DNA of 64,000 bases from a virus: positions 93,896-157,895 of IMG/VR virus record IMGVR_UViG_3300022839_000006, one strand, 5' to 3'. This document shows positions 42,604-50,775 of the stretch, piece by piece. The translations under genes and the position numbers were made by a program. How positions within the stretch are numbered: the first letter of the stretch is position 1; the number at the start of each line of letters is the position of its first letter. The notes beneath the pieces were generated by a model. That model made no database searches and was not told where the DNA came from. It saw only the letters and a list, made by a program, of their open reading frames with translations.

Positions 42604-44096
42604 TACAATCCACCTACAAGTGCGCCACCAGCACTGATTCTCAAATCAGTGCTGCTCCAGTCCTTTTTCACCATGACATAGTAATTTTTCATCTCATCTT
42701 GTTCCATTCTGTGATTTACCGATCTTACTATATACTTGCCACTTAGGTGTTTATTTCTTTCTGGAGAACTTCTGCTTGTACCATCTGCTTGTTGAAACTT
42801 CTTGACGTCCAAATCGATAATGTCTCCAGCAGTAATGTCGAGTCGACCAGGCCCTATAGCAGATACAGTAACACTTTCAATGTGCTTTTCATATGCTTGT
42901 CTATTTGAAATTATTTCTGCATAGTAATTTTCCGAATTTAGAGAATTTGCATCACTCGACGCGTCGCCATTCTTATCATAATTTACAACCACAATGAATT
43001 TCTTCTGAATATCTTCATCGCGGCCAGTGGCTTGCAAACTTCGATGGGAAGCATCTACAAATTTGTTTGTGTGTTTATCTTGTAGCTTTTGATAACTTTC
43101 AATATTGAAATACTTGTCACGCTCTTGGAAATAGTTATACTGGCCGTCATCATTTAGAAGATTTGTTTGTCTTCTGAGAATGTCCAATTCAATCACTTTG
43201 TTTCTATATGCGCCGTTGTAAAGATCATCAAGACTGTTTATTCTGTGGGTATTTTCGATAGTCTCTAAGTTGTTTAGCTGAGCATCAAAAAAGTCAAGCG
43301 TATTTGGTATCGCATCATAATACGTAAAATTGAACAATCTTGTTTCATCATAGTCAGGCGTTTTTATGTCTTCCGCAAGTCGAAATAGATGTTCGTCAGT
43401 AACAAAATGGTAACCACGAGAAGACTCGAAGAATCTATATGTGCACGAGGGGCTGTTGTCAGCTGAATAGGCTCTCTTGGTAAGAAATTCCATTGCTTCT
43501 TCTGCTCTCATAGCAGGAATTATACAACGTGTTCTTCCACTTGTTTCTTCGACGATAAGATCTTTGTTGTCATACGATCTTCTGTTTAATGACTTTGAAA
43601 ATGCATCAGCACTGTTATCAAAGTAATCAGCAAAAACAATTTTTGCCATTTCTGAAATAGGGACATCGCGAAACGGGCGTGTTATTTTATAGGTGCCAGC
43701 TTTGTATGATTGGTACGAGATGAAGTGTAGGTCGTAGTAGATGCCATCGTTTGTGTCTTTTACAGTTACATTGTCAATCTTATAGATGAAGCCAATAAAT
43801 CTAAATGGCTCAGCAACCGCACCTGTTTGAACACCACCATTCTCGTTTATGATTTTTGAATCAGCAAGTTCAAAAACAATCTGCTCTTCGCCTCTCAGCG
43901 GAGTTTCTTCAAGCAATCCAACAGAATCGATTATACGGACTGTGCCGTGCATAGTTTCACTGTTAGTAGATGAATTTAAACTAATCGAAGGGATCAAGGC
44001 TGTTATGTCAAGATCGCGTTGACTATCATCAAATTCAAATCTAATAGTAGCTTTTTGAAGATTGTAATATGTTGGGTTGACAAACGAATCGCTCAT
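42603..44096 (-). CDS. gp27: Baseplate hub subunit, gp27-like
   Basis: 497 aa (T4 gp27 is 391 aa). It begins NLQKATIRFEFDDSQRDLDI and ends with LSGKYIVRSVNHRMEQDEM then YYVMVKKDWS, the pattern expected at the end of gp27/gpD-like hub proteins (GKYIV-x-H). RLDITAGDIIDLDVKKFQQ is the beta barrel segment that precedes it. Directly upstream of gp5 with a 1-nt overlap, as hub partners usually are. gp27 forms the trimeric ring between tube and gp5 spike. I assign it by fold pattern and neighbours; sequence similarity to T4 gp27 is weak by eye. Confidence 0.75.
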   Translation of the reverse strand: MSDSFVNPTYYNLQKATIRFEFDDSQRDLDITALIPSISLNSSTNSETMHGTVRIIDSVGLLEETPLRGEEQIVFELADSKIINENGGVQTGAVAEPFRFIGFIYKIDNVTVKDTNDGIYYDLHFISYQSYKAGTYKITRPFRDVPISEMAKIVFADYFDNSADAFSKSLNRRSYDNKDLIVEETSGRTRCIIPAMRAEEAMEFLTKRAYSADNSPSCTYRFFESSRGYHFVTDEHLFRLAEDIKTPDYDETRLFNFTYYDAIPNTLDFFDAQLNNLETIENTHRINSLDDLYNGAYRNKVIELDILRRQTNLLNDDGQYNYFQERDKYFNIESYQKLQDKHTNKFVDASHRSLQATGRDEDIQKKFIVVVNYDKNGDASSDANSLNSENYYAEIISNRQAYEKHIESVTVSAIGPGRLDITAGDIIDLDVKKFQQADGTSRSSPERNKHLSGKYIVRSVNHRMEQDEMKNYYVMVKKDWSSTDLRISAGGALVGGL

Positions 44097-44344
44097 TCAC
44101 GAAGAGACCTTCTAAATTCTTCGACAATTTGATTGCGATATACTTTATCAATCAAAATAATCTCGCGTTTGTTCTCGTTCATCTGCCTTTCAAAATCATA
44201 CAACCGGATTGGCTTCCACTCATCTGGTATAATCTGCCGAATGGTTATTCTTCTACCTTCTTCAGTCAGAAGAACAACTTCATCCTCTTTTCGCAAGAAA
44301 AGTGTTCTAAACGATTCGGGGCTAATTCTTACAACATCTGTCAT
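44093..44344 (-). CDS. Small conserved protein of unknown function
   Basis: 83 aa, charged, with VVLLTEEGRRITIRQIIPDE and WKPIRLYDFERQMNENKRE. It overlaps both neighbours (4 nt with gp53 upstream, 4 nt with the hub gene downstream), so its translation is tied to the baseplate operon. No motif is recognised. A small baseplate assembly factor is plausible by position only. Confidence 0.7.
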   Translation of the reverse strand: MTDVVRISPESFRTLFLRKEDEVVLLTEEGRRITIRQIIPDEWKPIRLYDFERQMNENKREIILIDKVYRNQIVEEFRRSLRE

Positions 44345-44730
44345 TTTACTACATCCTTATAGTAGTATACAATATTATCAGTTCTTTCTTCGTCCTGAGC
44401 CCACGATATAACATCATACGTGCCACCAGTAGTTCTTGATATATCTGCGTATTTATTGGCAAAGTATTGATTGAATTCTCTTTCGTCCATTACCCATTTT
44501 GTATAGGGATCTGTAATGCCATTCGAAAGCATTACTAACCAAGTATCATCTACTGACCCGTAATAATTTTGAGCAATGTCTTCTGGTTTCTCTCCTTCCC
44601 TCACTGTGTATGGCAAAAAGATGTAGGGATCTTTTAGTAAATCATCAATGATTTTGCTGCGCCTTGTTATGTCTGTAATTGTTTTACCGTCATATTGTAT
44701 CAGGGGAAAATTTGCAAAGTATTTTGACAT
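44341..44730 (-). CDS. gp53: Baseplate wedge subunit gp53
   Basis: 129 aa (T4 gp53 is 196 aa, so C-terminally shorter). FANFPLIQYDGKTITDITRR and YTVREGEKPEDIAQNYYGSV match the family; the latter is a LysM-like PEDIAQNYYG turn. TWLVMLSNGITDPYTKW is the conserved end block. gp53 joins wedges at the baseplate rim in T4. It overlaps gp48 by 1 nt and the 83-aa gene by 4 nt. Confidence 0.92.
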   Translation of the reverse strand: MSKYFANFPLIQYDGKTITDITRRSKIIDDLLKDPYIFLPYTVREGEKPEDIAQNYYGSVDDTWLVMLSNGITDPYTKWVMDEREFNQYFANKYADISRTTGGTYDVISWAQDEERTDNIVYYYKDVVK

Positions 44731-45686
44731 TAAGTGGATCCTACTCGTCCAGGGAACGTTGGATTGTTGCCAGATGAATTTACATTCGTGCTTGTTGCAC
44801 CGTAATCTTCCGCCGTGTGGATGTCTGATTCGATTACAGTCATTTGCATTTGAACAGCAGCAGGTCTTCCACCACGCAACACAGCATTTCCGTTTGGTGT
44901 GAAGTTTGAGGAAAACGTTTGAACCATTGCTGTTTTAAAATAGAAATAGTGTCCTGGGTCGATGCCGACAAAGAACATATCAACCATCGCAGGATATTTA
45001 AACATTGCTCTTTGAACTACAGAAGTATTTACGTATTGAGGCAGCATATTCTTTTTAATTGTATCTGATATTTGTTGCAAATTAAAAGATTCCTCAGCGC
45101 TTTTGGGTGCAAGAGTCCAATCAAAACTGTGGGTTTTCATTTCCACGCCATCGAATGACAGCGCAGCTTTTGGGTTTACGAATGTCCCGGTTCCAGCATC
45201 TATATTCCTACCTTGATTTGAAAACACTCCGTCAATGCCCTTTCTTGCAAGGAAAGCAATGTCCTTAGATAAATTGCCAGCAATTTCCTGCAAATTGTTA
45301 CCCTGAATGCCGGGAATGTTCTTGAGAGCACCTTTTACTATTGCGCCCGATAGGTTACCAAGGCCTAGATCTTCCACATCGATTTCTGACAGAAGGCTCG
45401 AAACGACGTCTCCAGCGGTGCCTTGGTCAAATCTCTGAATGCGGACGTTAAATGTATCTGATATATTTGCGGGTAGTGGCAAGAAGATTGTATCAGTAGA
45501 TCTTGTACCGGCGCTTACCAATTGAGAAAACCCTCTTTCAGAAGACGTCCGATATTGATATTCTCTGAACATAAGTAGAATACCATAATCATTATCTTCG
45601 ATCGGAAAGTTAAGATTTTTAGGTGCGTTTTTTGCTGCCCTAAATAATTCTTCTTTTATCGGTTTAAAATTTGAACCGTTAGGCAT
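44730..45686 (-). CDS. gp48: Baseplate tail-tube cap gp48
   Basis: 318 aa (T4 gp48 is 364 aa). FLPLPANISDTFNVRIQRFD near the start and FDGVEMKTHSFDWTLAPKSA then FKYPAMVDMFFVGIDPG and PAAVQMQMTVIES match the tube-cap family, whose C-terminal half shares the tail-tube fold. gp48 seats on the baseplate hub and receives gp54 and gp19. It is the first gene of the minus-strand baseplate operon, behind the late promoter at 45724-45731. Confidence 0.9.
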   Translation of the reverse strand: MPNGSNFKPIKEELFRAAKNAPKNLNFPIEDNDYGILLMFREYQYRTSSERGFSQLVSAGTRSTDTIFLPLPANISDTFNVRIQRFDQGTAGDVVSSLLSEIDVEDLGLGNLSGAIVKGALKNIPGIQGNNLQEIAGNLSKDIAFLARKGIDGVFSNQGRNIDAGTGTFVNPKAALSFDGVEMKTHSFDWTLAPKSAEESFNLQQISDTIKKNMLPQYVNTSVVQRAMFKYPAMVDMFFVGIDPGHYFYFKTAMVQTFSSNFTPNGNAVLRGGRPAAVQMQMTVIESDIHTAEDYGATSTNVNSSGNNPTFPGRVGST

Positions 45687-45700
45687 TTTGTTCCCATCGT

Positions 45701-45708
45701 TATAAATA
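45701..45708 (+). promoter_or_regulatory. Late promoter of the plus-strand tail operon
   Basis: Exact TATAAATA on the plus strand, 38 nt upstream of gp4. It faces the minus-strand late promoter 16 bp away, so initiation sites of the two overlap. Confidence 0.78.
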
Positions 45709-45723
45709 ACTATTGACTAGTTC

Positions 45724-45731
45724 TATTTATA
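45724..45731 (-). promoter_or_regulatory. Late promoter of the baseplate operon
   Basis: Exact TATAAATA on the minus strand, 38 nt upstream of the gp48 start. Its spacing to gp48 equals the spacing of the plus-strand promoter to gp4, making a symmetric pair. Confidence 0.78.
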
Positions 45732-45746
45732 CAGAAAGATAAAAAT

Positions 45747-46211
45747 TTGGCATATAGTGGAAGGTTTCGCCCGAAAAATCCTGGCAAATACAAGGGCGAT
45801 CCAACAAAGATTACTTATCGATCTTTGTGGGAATTAAAGGTATTTCGCAGATGTGATGAACATCCTGATATAGTTGAATGGCAATCTGAAGAGATTGCCA
45901 TACCATATATGAATCCGGTCAAAGGCAAAACAAGTAGATATTTTCCAGACATCGTGATTAAGAAGCGCGTATCTGCGGATAAATACCATATGATAATGAT
46001 TGAAATAAAACCTAAGAGCCAGACTAAACCGCCAGATCCTTCTGGAAGAAACAAGACAGCAACAGGTAGAGTATCACGGCGGTACATAAACGAAGCTGCA
46101 ACTTATGCGGTCAATGAAGCAAAATGGAACGCAGCGGAAAGATATTGTAGAGAACGCAATTGGACTTTTCATATTATGACAGAAGATGAAATTAAACCAC
46201 TAGGGAAGTAA
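45747..46211 (+). CDS. gp4: Head completion protein gp4
   Basis: 154 aa (T4 gp4 is 150 aa). The opening MAYSGRFRPKNPGKYKGD and TYRSLWELKVFRRCDEHPDI are diagnostic. FPDIVIKKR and MIEIKPKSQTKPP form the conserved nuclease-like E-x-K strand. gp4 (also gp50) finishes filled heads in T4. It uses a TTG start (45747-45749), consistent with the T4-like MGYSGRF start. It is first in the plus-strand operon. Confidence 0.92.
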   Translation: MAYSGRFRPKNPGKYKGDPTKITYRSLWELKVFRRCDEHPDIVEWQSEEIAIPYMNPVKGKTSRYFPDIVIKKRVSADKYHMIMIEIKPKSQTKPPDPSGRNKTATGRVSRRYINEAATYAVNEAKWNAAERYCRERNWTFHIMTEDEIKPLGK

Positions 46212-46213
46212 AA

Positions 46214-46810
46214 ATGGCAGCATCACTATTCGATGACATTCTATTAAAAGGACTTCGGTCAGGTCAAGTGCCTGCTCGGTCGGAGTCAGCGCGTACTTGG
46301 TTTAGAGACAAAGCAAAATCCATGGGTAAAGTATCAGAAACAAAAATTCTGAGAGATGATACTTCAAGATTGAAAAATCGTTCTGCTATAGGTAAAATGT
46401 ATTTCTTCATGTATGACGCAAAGCATAAGAAAACACTTCCTTACTATGATGCGTTTCCGCTTATTTTTCCAGTTGATAGAGTCGAAGGCGGATTTTACGG
46501 ACTTAACATGCATTACCTGCCTCTGAAATTAAGAGCACAGCTAATGGACGCGCTGTACGACATAGCAAGTAATAGCAGATATGATCAAAGTACAAAGCTA
46601 AAACTCTCATACAGTGTTCTAAAAGGCGCTGAAAAATTTAAGATATTTCAGCCTACATTCAAACGATATTTGAGCAGTAACGTAAGAAGTAGATTCGTAG
46701 AAGTAGAGTCTGCAGAGTGGGACATTGCACTATTTCTCGGTTCGGAGCAATTCGTCGGCGCATCGAAAACAAAAGTCTGGGCAGATTCTAGAAAAATAAT
46801 AAAAGGTTAA
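46214..46810 (+). CDS. Conserved T4-like protein, candidate DNA end protector gp2
   Basis: 198 aa. SLFDDILLKGLRSGQVPARS at the N terminus, GGFYGLNMHYLPLKLRAQLM in the middle and EWDIALFLGSEQFVGASKT plus KVWADSRK at the end are blocks I associate with a protein next to gp4 in marine T4-like phages. T4 has gp2 (DNA end protector) beside gp4, which suggests that role, but T4 gp2 is longer (274 aa) and I cannot confirm similarity. Spacing to gp4 is 2 nt. No membrane segment or signal peptide is seen. Confidence 0.6.
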   Translation: MAASLFDDILLKGLRSGQVPARSESARTWFRDKAKSMGKVSETKILRDDTSRLKNRSAIGKMYFFMYDAKHKKTLPYYDAFPLIFPVDRVEGGFYGLNMHYLPLKLRAQLMDALYDIASNSRYDQSTKLKLSYSVLKGAEKFKIFQPTFKRYLSSNVRSRFVEVESAEWDIALFLGSEQFVGASKTKVWADSRKIIKG

Positions 46811-46815
46811 TATAG

Positions 46816-47526
46816 ATGTTCAACATCTCAGAGTTTAAAGCAAGAATAGACCGTCACGGCGGTCCTGCTCGCACGAGTTTGTTTGAGGTGGCTATATCAC
46901 CAACGAATAGACGCGGGGAACTAATCGTCCCTGGAGTTATTTCGACGGATGACCTTCGTTTCTTTTGTCAGACTGTATCCATGCCAGGCATCAACCTAGA
47001 GGTAATGCCGTATAGACCAAATGGCTTGGGTTTTACCGAATCAATGCCAATGAACTCGTCTCCCGACCAATTAAATGCGGTATTCATGCTTGATAGTAAT
47101 CAGCGTGTTATGACTTATTTTCATCGTTGGATAGCATCAGTTGTAAACGTGAATGGGAACAGAGGAGACAGTGTAACAGGACTTGCACCTAAGCTCATTG
47201 AATATAAAGATACATATGCTGCATCTGAATTGACCATTAGACACTATTCCACGCATAACCCGTTTGAATATTATGAATGTCGCTACGAGGGTGTGTTTCC
47301 TACTCAAGTCGGCGCACTTGAGTTAAGTTGGGCTGGCGACGGCGCAGCAACAATAACCGTAAATTTCACATACAACAGAATGGTGTATTCTGGGTTTACA
47401 GAGTCGAATGTTGACGTGTCGTCCAGTTTTGTTGGGACACAAGGCTCTACAATAAGAGGCAATAACTTGGCTCAGACAATACAAGACTTCAACACGAGAT
47501 CGGTTGATTTACTTACAACAGTATAA
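46816..47526 (+). CDS. gp54: Baseplate tail-tube initiator gp54-like
   Basis: 236 aa (T4 gp54 is 320 aa). FFCQTVSMPGINLEVM early and FMLDSNQRVMTYFHRWIASV then YECRYEGVFPTQVGALELSW with a final TVNFTYNRMVYSGF match the tail-tube fold shared by gp54 and gp19; gp54 has the equivalent GCIPISVSAPELSYDGDN. Its place just before gp26 and the tape measure fits the initiator role, although gp19 cannot be fully excluded because no separate gp18-gp19 pair is in view. An AAAGG precedes the ATG. Confidence 0.75.
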   Translation: MFNISEFKARIDRHGGPARTSLFEVAISPTNRRGELIVPGVISTDDLRFFCQTVSMPGINLEVMPYRPNGLGFTESMPMNSSPDQLNAVFMLDSNQRVMTYFHRWIASVVNVNGNRGDSVTGLAPKLIEYKDTYAASELTIRHYSTHNPFEYYECRYEGVFPTQVGALELSWAGDGAATITVNFTYNRMVYSGFTESNVDVSSSFVGTQGSTIRGNNLAQTIQDFNTRSVDLLTTV

Positions 47527-47552
47527 TTACAACATAAAGGATACTACATATT

Positions 47553-48254
47553 ATGGCACTACCTAAAATTGAGCTTCCAGTCTACCAATGTGAATTACCA
47601 TCAACAGGCAAGAAGGTCAAATTCCGCCCATTTACCGTTAAGGAGGAAAAGATACTGTTGACTGCTCAAGAGTCAAAGGAAACTGAGCAAATATTACTGT
47701 CTATTAAACAGATTCTGACTAACTGTATTGTTGATAAAGACGTGGCCGAGCTTGCTATTTTTGACGTTGAATATTTGCTTATTCAACTTAGATCAAAATC
47801 AGTCGACAACAGAGTTGAATTTGAGATAACAGATCCTGCAACAGAAGAAAAGATTAAACTTGAACTTGACCTAGGAACAGTAAAGGTAGAGCACAACAAA
47901 GAGCATACGGATAAGATTGTGATTTCCGAACAATATACACTGTTTCTAAAGTATCCAACCATTGACGACTTTGAAACACTGATGTCGAAAGAAGAGCCAA
48001 CTGCGGAAGATAGCTACCAGTTAATGATTTCTTGCCTTGACAAACTTGCATCAGAAGATGAAGTTTTTAACTTTAAAGATTTTCCCAAAGAGGAAATTGA
48101 CGAATTCGTTGAAAGTCTGCACAGTGATACGATCAAAAAAATAAAGACATTCTTTGATACAATGCCTAAAGTCCGCCACGAAATAAAATATAAAAACTCT
48201 AAGGGCGACTCGAACATATTTGTGATGGAAGGAACCCAAACTTTTTTTATCTGA
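47553..48254 (+). CDS. gp26: Baseplate hub / tail assembly chaperone gp26-like
   Basis: 233 aa (T4 gp26 is 208 aa). Family features: LPVYQCELPSTGKKVKFRPF, TVKEEKILLTAQESKETEQI, and an acidic YPTIDDFETLMSKEEPTAED domain. T4-like gp26 acts in hub assembly. Here it ends in ACT TTT TTT ATC TGA; a T TTT TTT heptamer four codons before the stop, a spacer and a stem-loop form a strong -1 frameshift signal that would extend it into a 60-codon open frame. The zero-frame product is the shorter gpG-like chaperone. The gene lies between the tube-fold gene and the tape measure, as lambda gpG does. Confidence 0.85.
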   Translation: MALPKIELPVYQCELPSTGKKVKFRPFTVKEEKILLTAQESKETEQILLSIKQILTNCIVDKDVAELAIFDVEYLLIQLRSKSVDNRVEFEITDPATEEKIKLELDLGTVKVEHNKEHTDKIVISEQYTLFLKYPTIDDFETLMSKEEPTAEDSYQLMISCLDKLASEDEVFNFKDFPKEEIDEFVESLHSDTIKKIKTFFDTMPKVRHEIKYKNSKGDSNIFVMEGTQTFFI

Positions 48255-48312
48255 TGTTGAGCCATACAAGTTTGTCGATATATTACCAAAAAATATTTTC
48301 CATGGCTCAACA
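48227..48312 (+). promoter_or_regulatory. Predicted -1 programmed ribosomal frameshift signal
   Basis: All elements lie in phase. An SD-like GGAAGGAA is at 48227-48234. The slippery heptamer T TTT TTT is at 48242-48248, with its last two TTT codons in the gp26 frame. A 6-nt spacer (48249-48254) is followed by an 11-bp perfect stem TGTTGAGCCAT (48255-48265) pairing with ATGGCTCAACA (48302-48312), loop 36 nt. The -1 frame is open through the gp51-like ORF. The gp26 stop is in the spacer. The stem also covers the ORF's internal ATG (48302). Confidence 0.82.
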
Positions 48313-48430
48313 CCATAAATATAGTATTACAGAATTAGAGGCAATGTTACCGTACGAGAGGGACATTTATTTTGAATTGTTAATTGATTTCATAGAAAAA
48401 CAAAGAGAAGAACAAAGGAATCGAAGCTAA
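48248..48430 (+). CDS. gp51: gp51-like frameshift extension of gp26
   Basis: A -1 frame ORF of 60 codons beginning YLMLSHTSLSIYYQKIF and continuing through MAQHHKYSITELEAMLPY and ERDIYFELLIDFIEK to a basic tail. The YSITELEAMLPYERD core is what I recall for gp51-like small proteins of marine T4-like phages. From slippage the fusion would be about 292 aa. Independent translation is less likely: the ATG at 48302 lies in the stem and has no SD, although a TGATG at 48252-48256 could allow reinitiation giving 58 aa. The stop TAA overlaps the tape measure ATG as TAATG. Confidence 0.75.
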   Translation, partial: YLMLSHTSLSIYYQKIFSMAQHHKYSITELEAMLPYERDIYFELLIDFIEKQREEQRNRS

Positions 48431-50208
48431 TGGCGGAAGCAACTCTACAGAATGTCATTCAACATATGAAGGTAGAAGGTCAGCTGGTGCGAAACACTGG
48501 CACAAATTCTATCAGATCGGTAAAAATTGAACTGCAGAGTATCTACAAAACTGTGTTCGAACAGACCGCAATTCTGCAACAGATGTTGGACCTTACGAAA
48601 GTTGATTCAGAGGCGGCAGAGCGACGCAGGCAGACTGCACAGGCAGATACGTCTAATGTTGTACCACAAATGGTTGCACCTCCTGTGGTACAACCTGTCA
48701 CTTCTTCTATGTCAAGCGACTCTGCGCTCATGTCAGCAATATCCAGTCTTAAAGGCGTAGGTATTCTTGCGGGCTCGATGGCACTAGGTCTGGGAACTGC
48801 ATTAGGCTTGGTCTCAGGACAATTAAAGGCAATAAGAATCTTAATTCCCGGTCTTAATTCTACAATTGCTTCTATATCAAAATTCTTTTCTGATTTTAAA
48901 GCAAACCTTACAAGTAAAATTACAAGCATTACAACTATCACTGGAAAGATATTTGACGGCGCATTGTCATTCATAAAGAACACTTTTTCATTAGGCGACA
49001 ATTCAGGTATAGCTAAGGTTCTTGTGCCAATAAAAAATTATTTAAGCGACGCTGTAAAAATGTTTACAGGTATAGGTAAAACACTGGGCAGCATTTTTAG
49101 TTTTGTGGGCAAATGGTCAATTACATTTAAAGCGCTAAAAGGCAGTTTTGGCCTGATAGGATCAGCAATAGGGTCCATCGGAAAGGTAGCAGGAAAACTA
49201 TTTGCTCCTATAGCTATAATCACAACAGCATTCGACACGATAAAAGGCGCACTTGACGGCTTTGCTTCTGGTGGTATTCTTGGAGGTATACAAGGCGCAA
49301 TCACTGGGTTTGTAACATCATTAATTACAGTTCCGTTAGATTTGATAAAGAATGCTGTGGCATGGGTATTAGGCAAATTTGGCTTCGAAGGTGCATCAGA
49401 GGTTCTAAAAGGTTTTAGTTTTACAGACCTATATAAAGAATTAATAGGCTCGATATTCTCTGGCGTAGAAGGTGTGATAAATTTTGTTAAGGATCTGTTT
49501 ACAAGTCTTATTGACGGCGCATTTTCTGGTATTAATATGGCAATAGATTTTGTAAAAGGTATCTTTGGATTTGATACGAGTGAAGAACCATTCAAACTTC
49601 AAGACTGGATTATGTCTAAGGCAACAGAAATTTTTGAATGGATAGGTAAACTCTTCTCATTCCTTCCTTCAGTAGAGGAAATAAAGAATACTCTCATGTC
49701 TTATCTGCCCGAGTGGATGCAACCAGATTCTATTAATGCGCAACGAGACTCAATCTCCAATCAAATTTCCCAGCAAAGAGCATACATGTCAAGTGGCGAT
49801 ATGCGTGACTGGAAAGGCAAAAGCAGAGAAAATATAGTACAGGAGCTAGAAGATCAGAAGTCCCTATTGCCAGGATATAGCACAGGCACTCGAGGATTTG
49901 TCGATTTTGGTGTCGGTTCTCCTGCTATGCTTCACGGCATAGAGGCTGTGGTTCCTAGAAACACTGCTGCGGGCTTGTTTCTTGCCAACAACTTTGATAA
50001 GAACTATGCTCCGATTTCAAAGAACATTGCAAACGTATCAACTGCTGCAATACAGGCGTCTGGCGCTGCACCGATTGTAATTGCAAATGCGCCAACCATT
50101 GCCCCAGTGACCAATAACGTGCGAGGAGCAACTAACTATAGCAACCAACGGATAACTGCTATGGGCAGTGGTTCTAGTGGTTCTGGCCTAGGCAGGTTTG
50201 CAAATTAA
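48430..50208 (+). CDS. gp29: Tail tape measure protein, gp29-like
   Basis: 592 aa, matching T4 gp29 (590 aa). The N-terminal helical stretch (NSIRSVKIELQSIYKTVFEQ) precedes a Gly/Ala hydrophobic central region with possible membrane helices (LAGSMALGLGTALGLVSG, IGSIGKVAGKLFAPIAIITT). The C-terminal GVGSPAMLHGIEAVVPRNT resembles the end motif of many tape measures. The protein sets tail length and probably spans the membrane during injection. It starts in a TAATG overlap with gp51 and ends at a bidirectional terminator. Confidence 0.85.
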   Translation: MAEATLQNVIQHMKVEGQLVRNTGTNSIRSVKIELQSIYKTVFEQTAILQQMLDLTKVDSEAAERRRQTAQADTSNVVPQMVAPPVVQPVTSSMSSDSALMSAISSLKGVGILAGSMALGLGTALGLVSGQLKAIRILIPGLNSTIASISKFFSDFKANLTSKITSITTITGKIFDGALSFIKNTFSLGDNSGIAKVLVPIKNYLSDAVKMFTGIGKTLGSIFSFVGKWSITFKALKGSFGLIGSAIGSIGKVAGKLFAPIAIITTAFDTIKGALDGFASGGILGGIQGAITGFVTSLITVPLDLIKNAVAWVLGKFGFEGASEVLKGFSFTDLYKELIGSIFSGVEGVINFVKDLFTSLIDGAFSGINMAIDFVKGIFGFDTSEEPFKLQDWIMSKATEIFEWIGKLFSFLPSVEEIKNTLMSYLPEWMQPDSINAQRDSISNQISQQRAYMSSGDMRDWKGKSRENIVQELEDQKSLLPGYSTGTRGFVDFGVGSPAMLHGIEAVVPRNTAAGLFLANNFDKNYAPISKNIANVSTAAIQASGAAPIVIANAPTIAPVTNNVRGATNYSNQRITAMGSGSSGSGLGRFAN

Positions 50209-50235
50209 AAAAGGAGCCTTCAGAAGGCTCCTTTT
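50209..50235. terminator. Bidirectional intrinsic terminator
   Basis: A 12-bp perfect stem AAAAGGAGCCTT / AAGGCTCCTTTT with a 3-nt loop, directly after the tape measure stop and before the convergent dUTPase gene. On plus it ends in TTTTGTTT, on minus in TTTTTTAATTT, so both strands have a U-tract. Confidence 0.92.
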
Positions 50236-50259
50236 GTTTCGATTGCGTTGAGATAGGTG

Positions 50260-50775
50260 TTATTCTACTCCCGTCGAACCCAAACCGCCTTCGCGGTCAG
50301 TCTTTTGAGTCGGACGTGACAAACGCTCTGTGAGTTTGCACTTATCCCTATCGATCTTCTGCAACTGTGCTTGGGCAATTCTATCGCCTGCATATATTGT
50401 AATCGGCGTATCGCTTGCATTGTAGACCATTACGTATGTAGGATCAATGTAGTCCGAATCGATAACACCAACACCGTTTGCAAGCATCAGTCCATATTTT
50501 AGAGCCATGCTTGAACGAATGTAGATCTTCATCTCGTGATATTTGGGGATATCAAATATCAAACCTGTAGGGACAAGAGTTCTGAACGATGCGTGAAGCT
50601 GAATAGAAGGTTTGCCACCTGCAATTCTAACTGGTAGTTGCATAGTTTTGTTGTGAGGATTGTATGCTGTAACTTTGTCTTCCAGATCAAAACATGCACG
50701 AAGATCAAAACATGCTGACCCTTCTGTTGCAAATTCGGGGATTACAGCTGACTCTTTATCACGAAATATTCTCAT
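50260..50775 (-). CDS. dut: dUTPase
   Basis: 171 aa from the ATG at 50775; a TTG at 50802 also opens the frame but lacks support, while GAGGA lies 10 nt before the ATG. All five dUTPase motifs are seen: GSACFDLRA (1), YIRSSMALKYG (2), GVGVIDSDYIDPTYVM (3), GDRIAQAQL (4) and REGGLGSTG (5). It hydrolyses dUTP to dUMP and pyrophosphate, keeping uracil out of DNA and supplying thymidylate synthesis. It overlaps the end of regA by 17 nt and ends at the shared terminator. Confidence 0.95.
   Translation of the reverse strand: MRIFRDKESAVIPEFATEGSACFDLRACFDLEDKVTAYNPHNKTMQLPVRIAGGKPSIQLHASFRTLVPTGLIFDIPKYHEMKIYIRSSMALKYGLMLANGVGVIDSDYIDPTYVMVYNASDTPITIYAGDRIAQAQLQKIDRDKCKLTERLSRPTQKTDREGGLGSTGVE

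Noticed and set aside
48314-48321. CATAAATA on the plus strand before the tape measure gene
   Set aside because: One mismatch to the late consensus and inside the frameshift extension; the operon already has a perfect late promoter at 45701.
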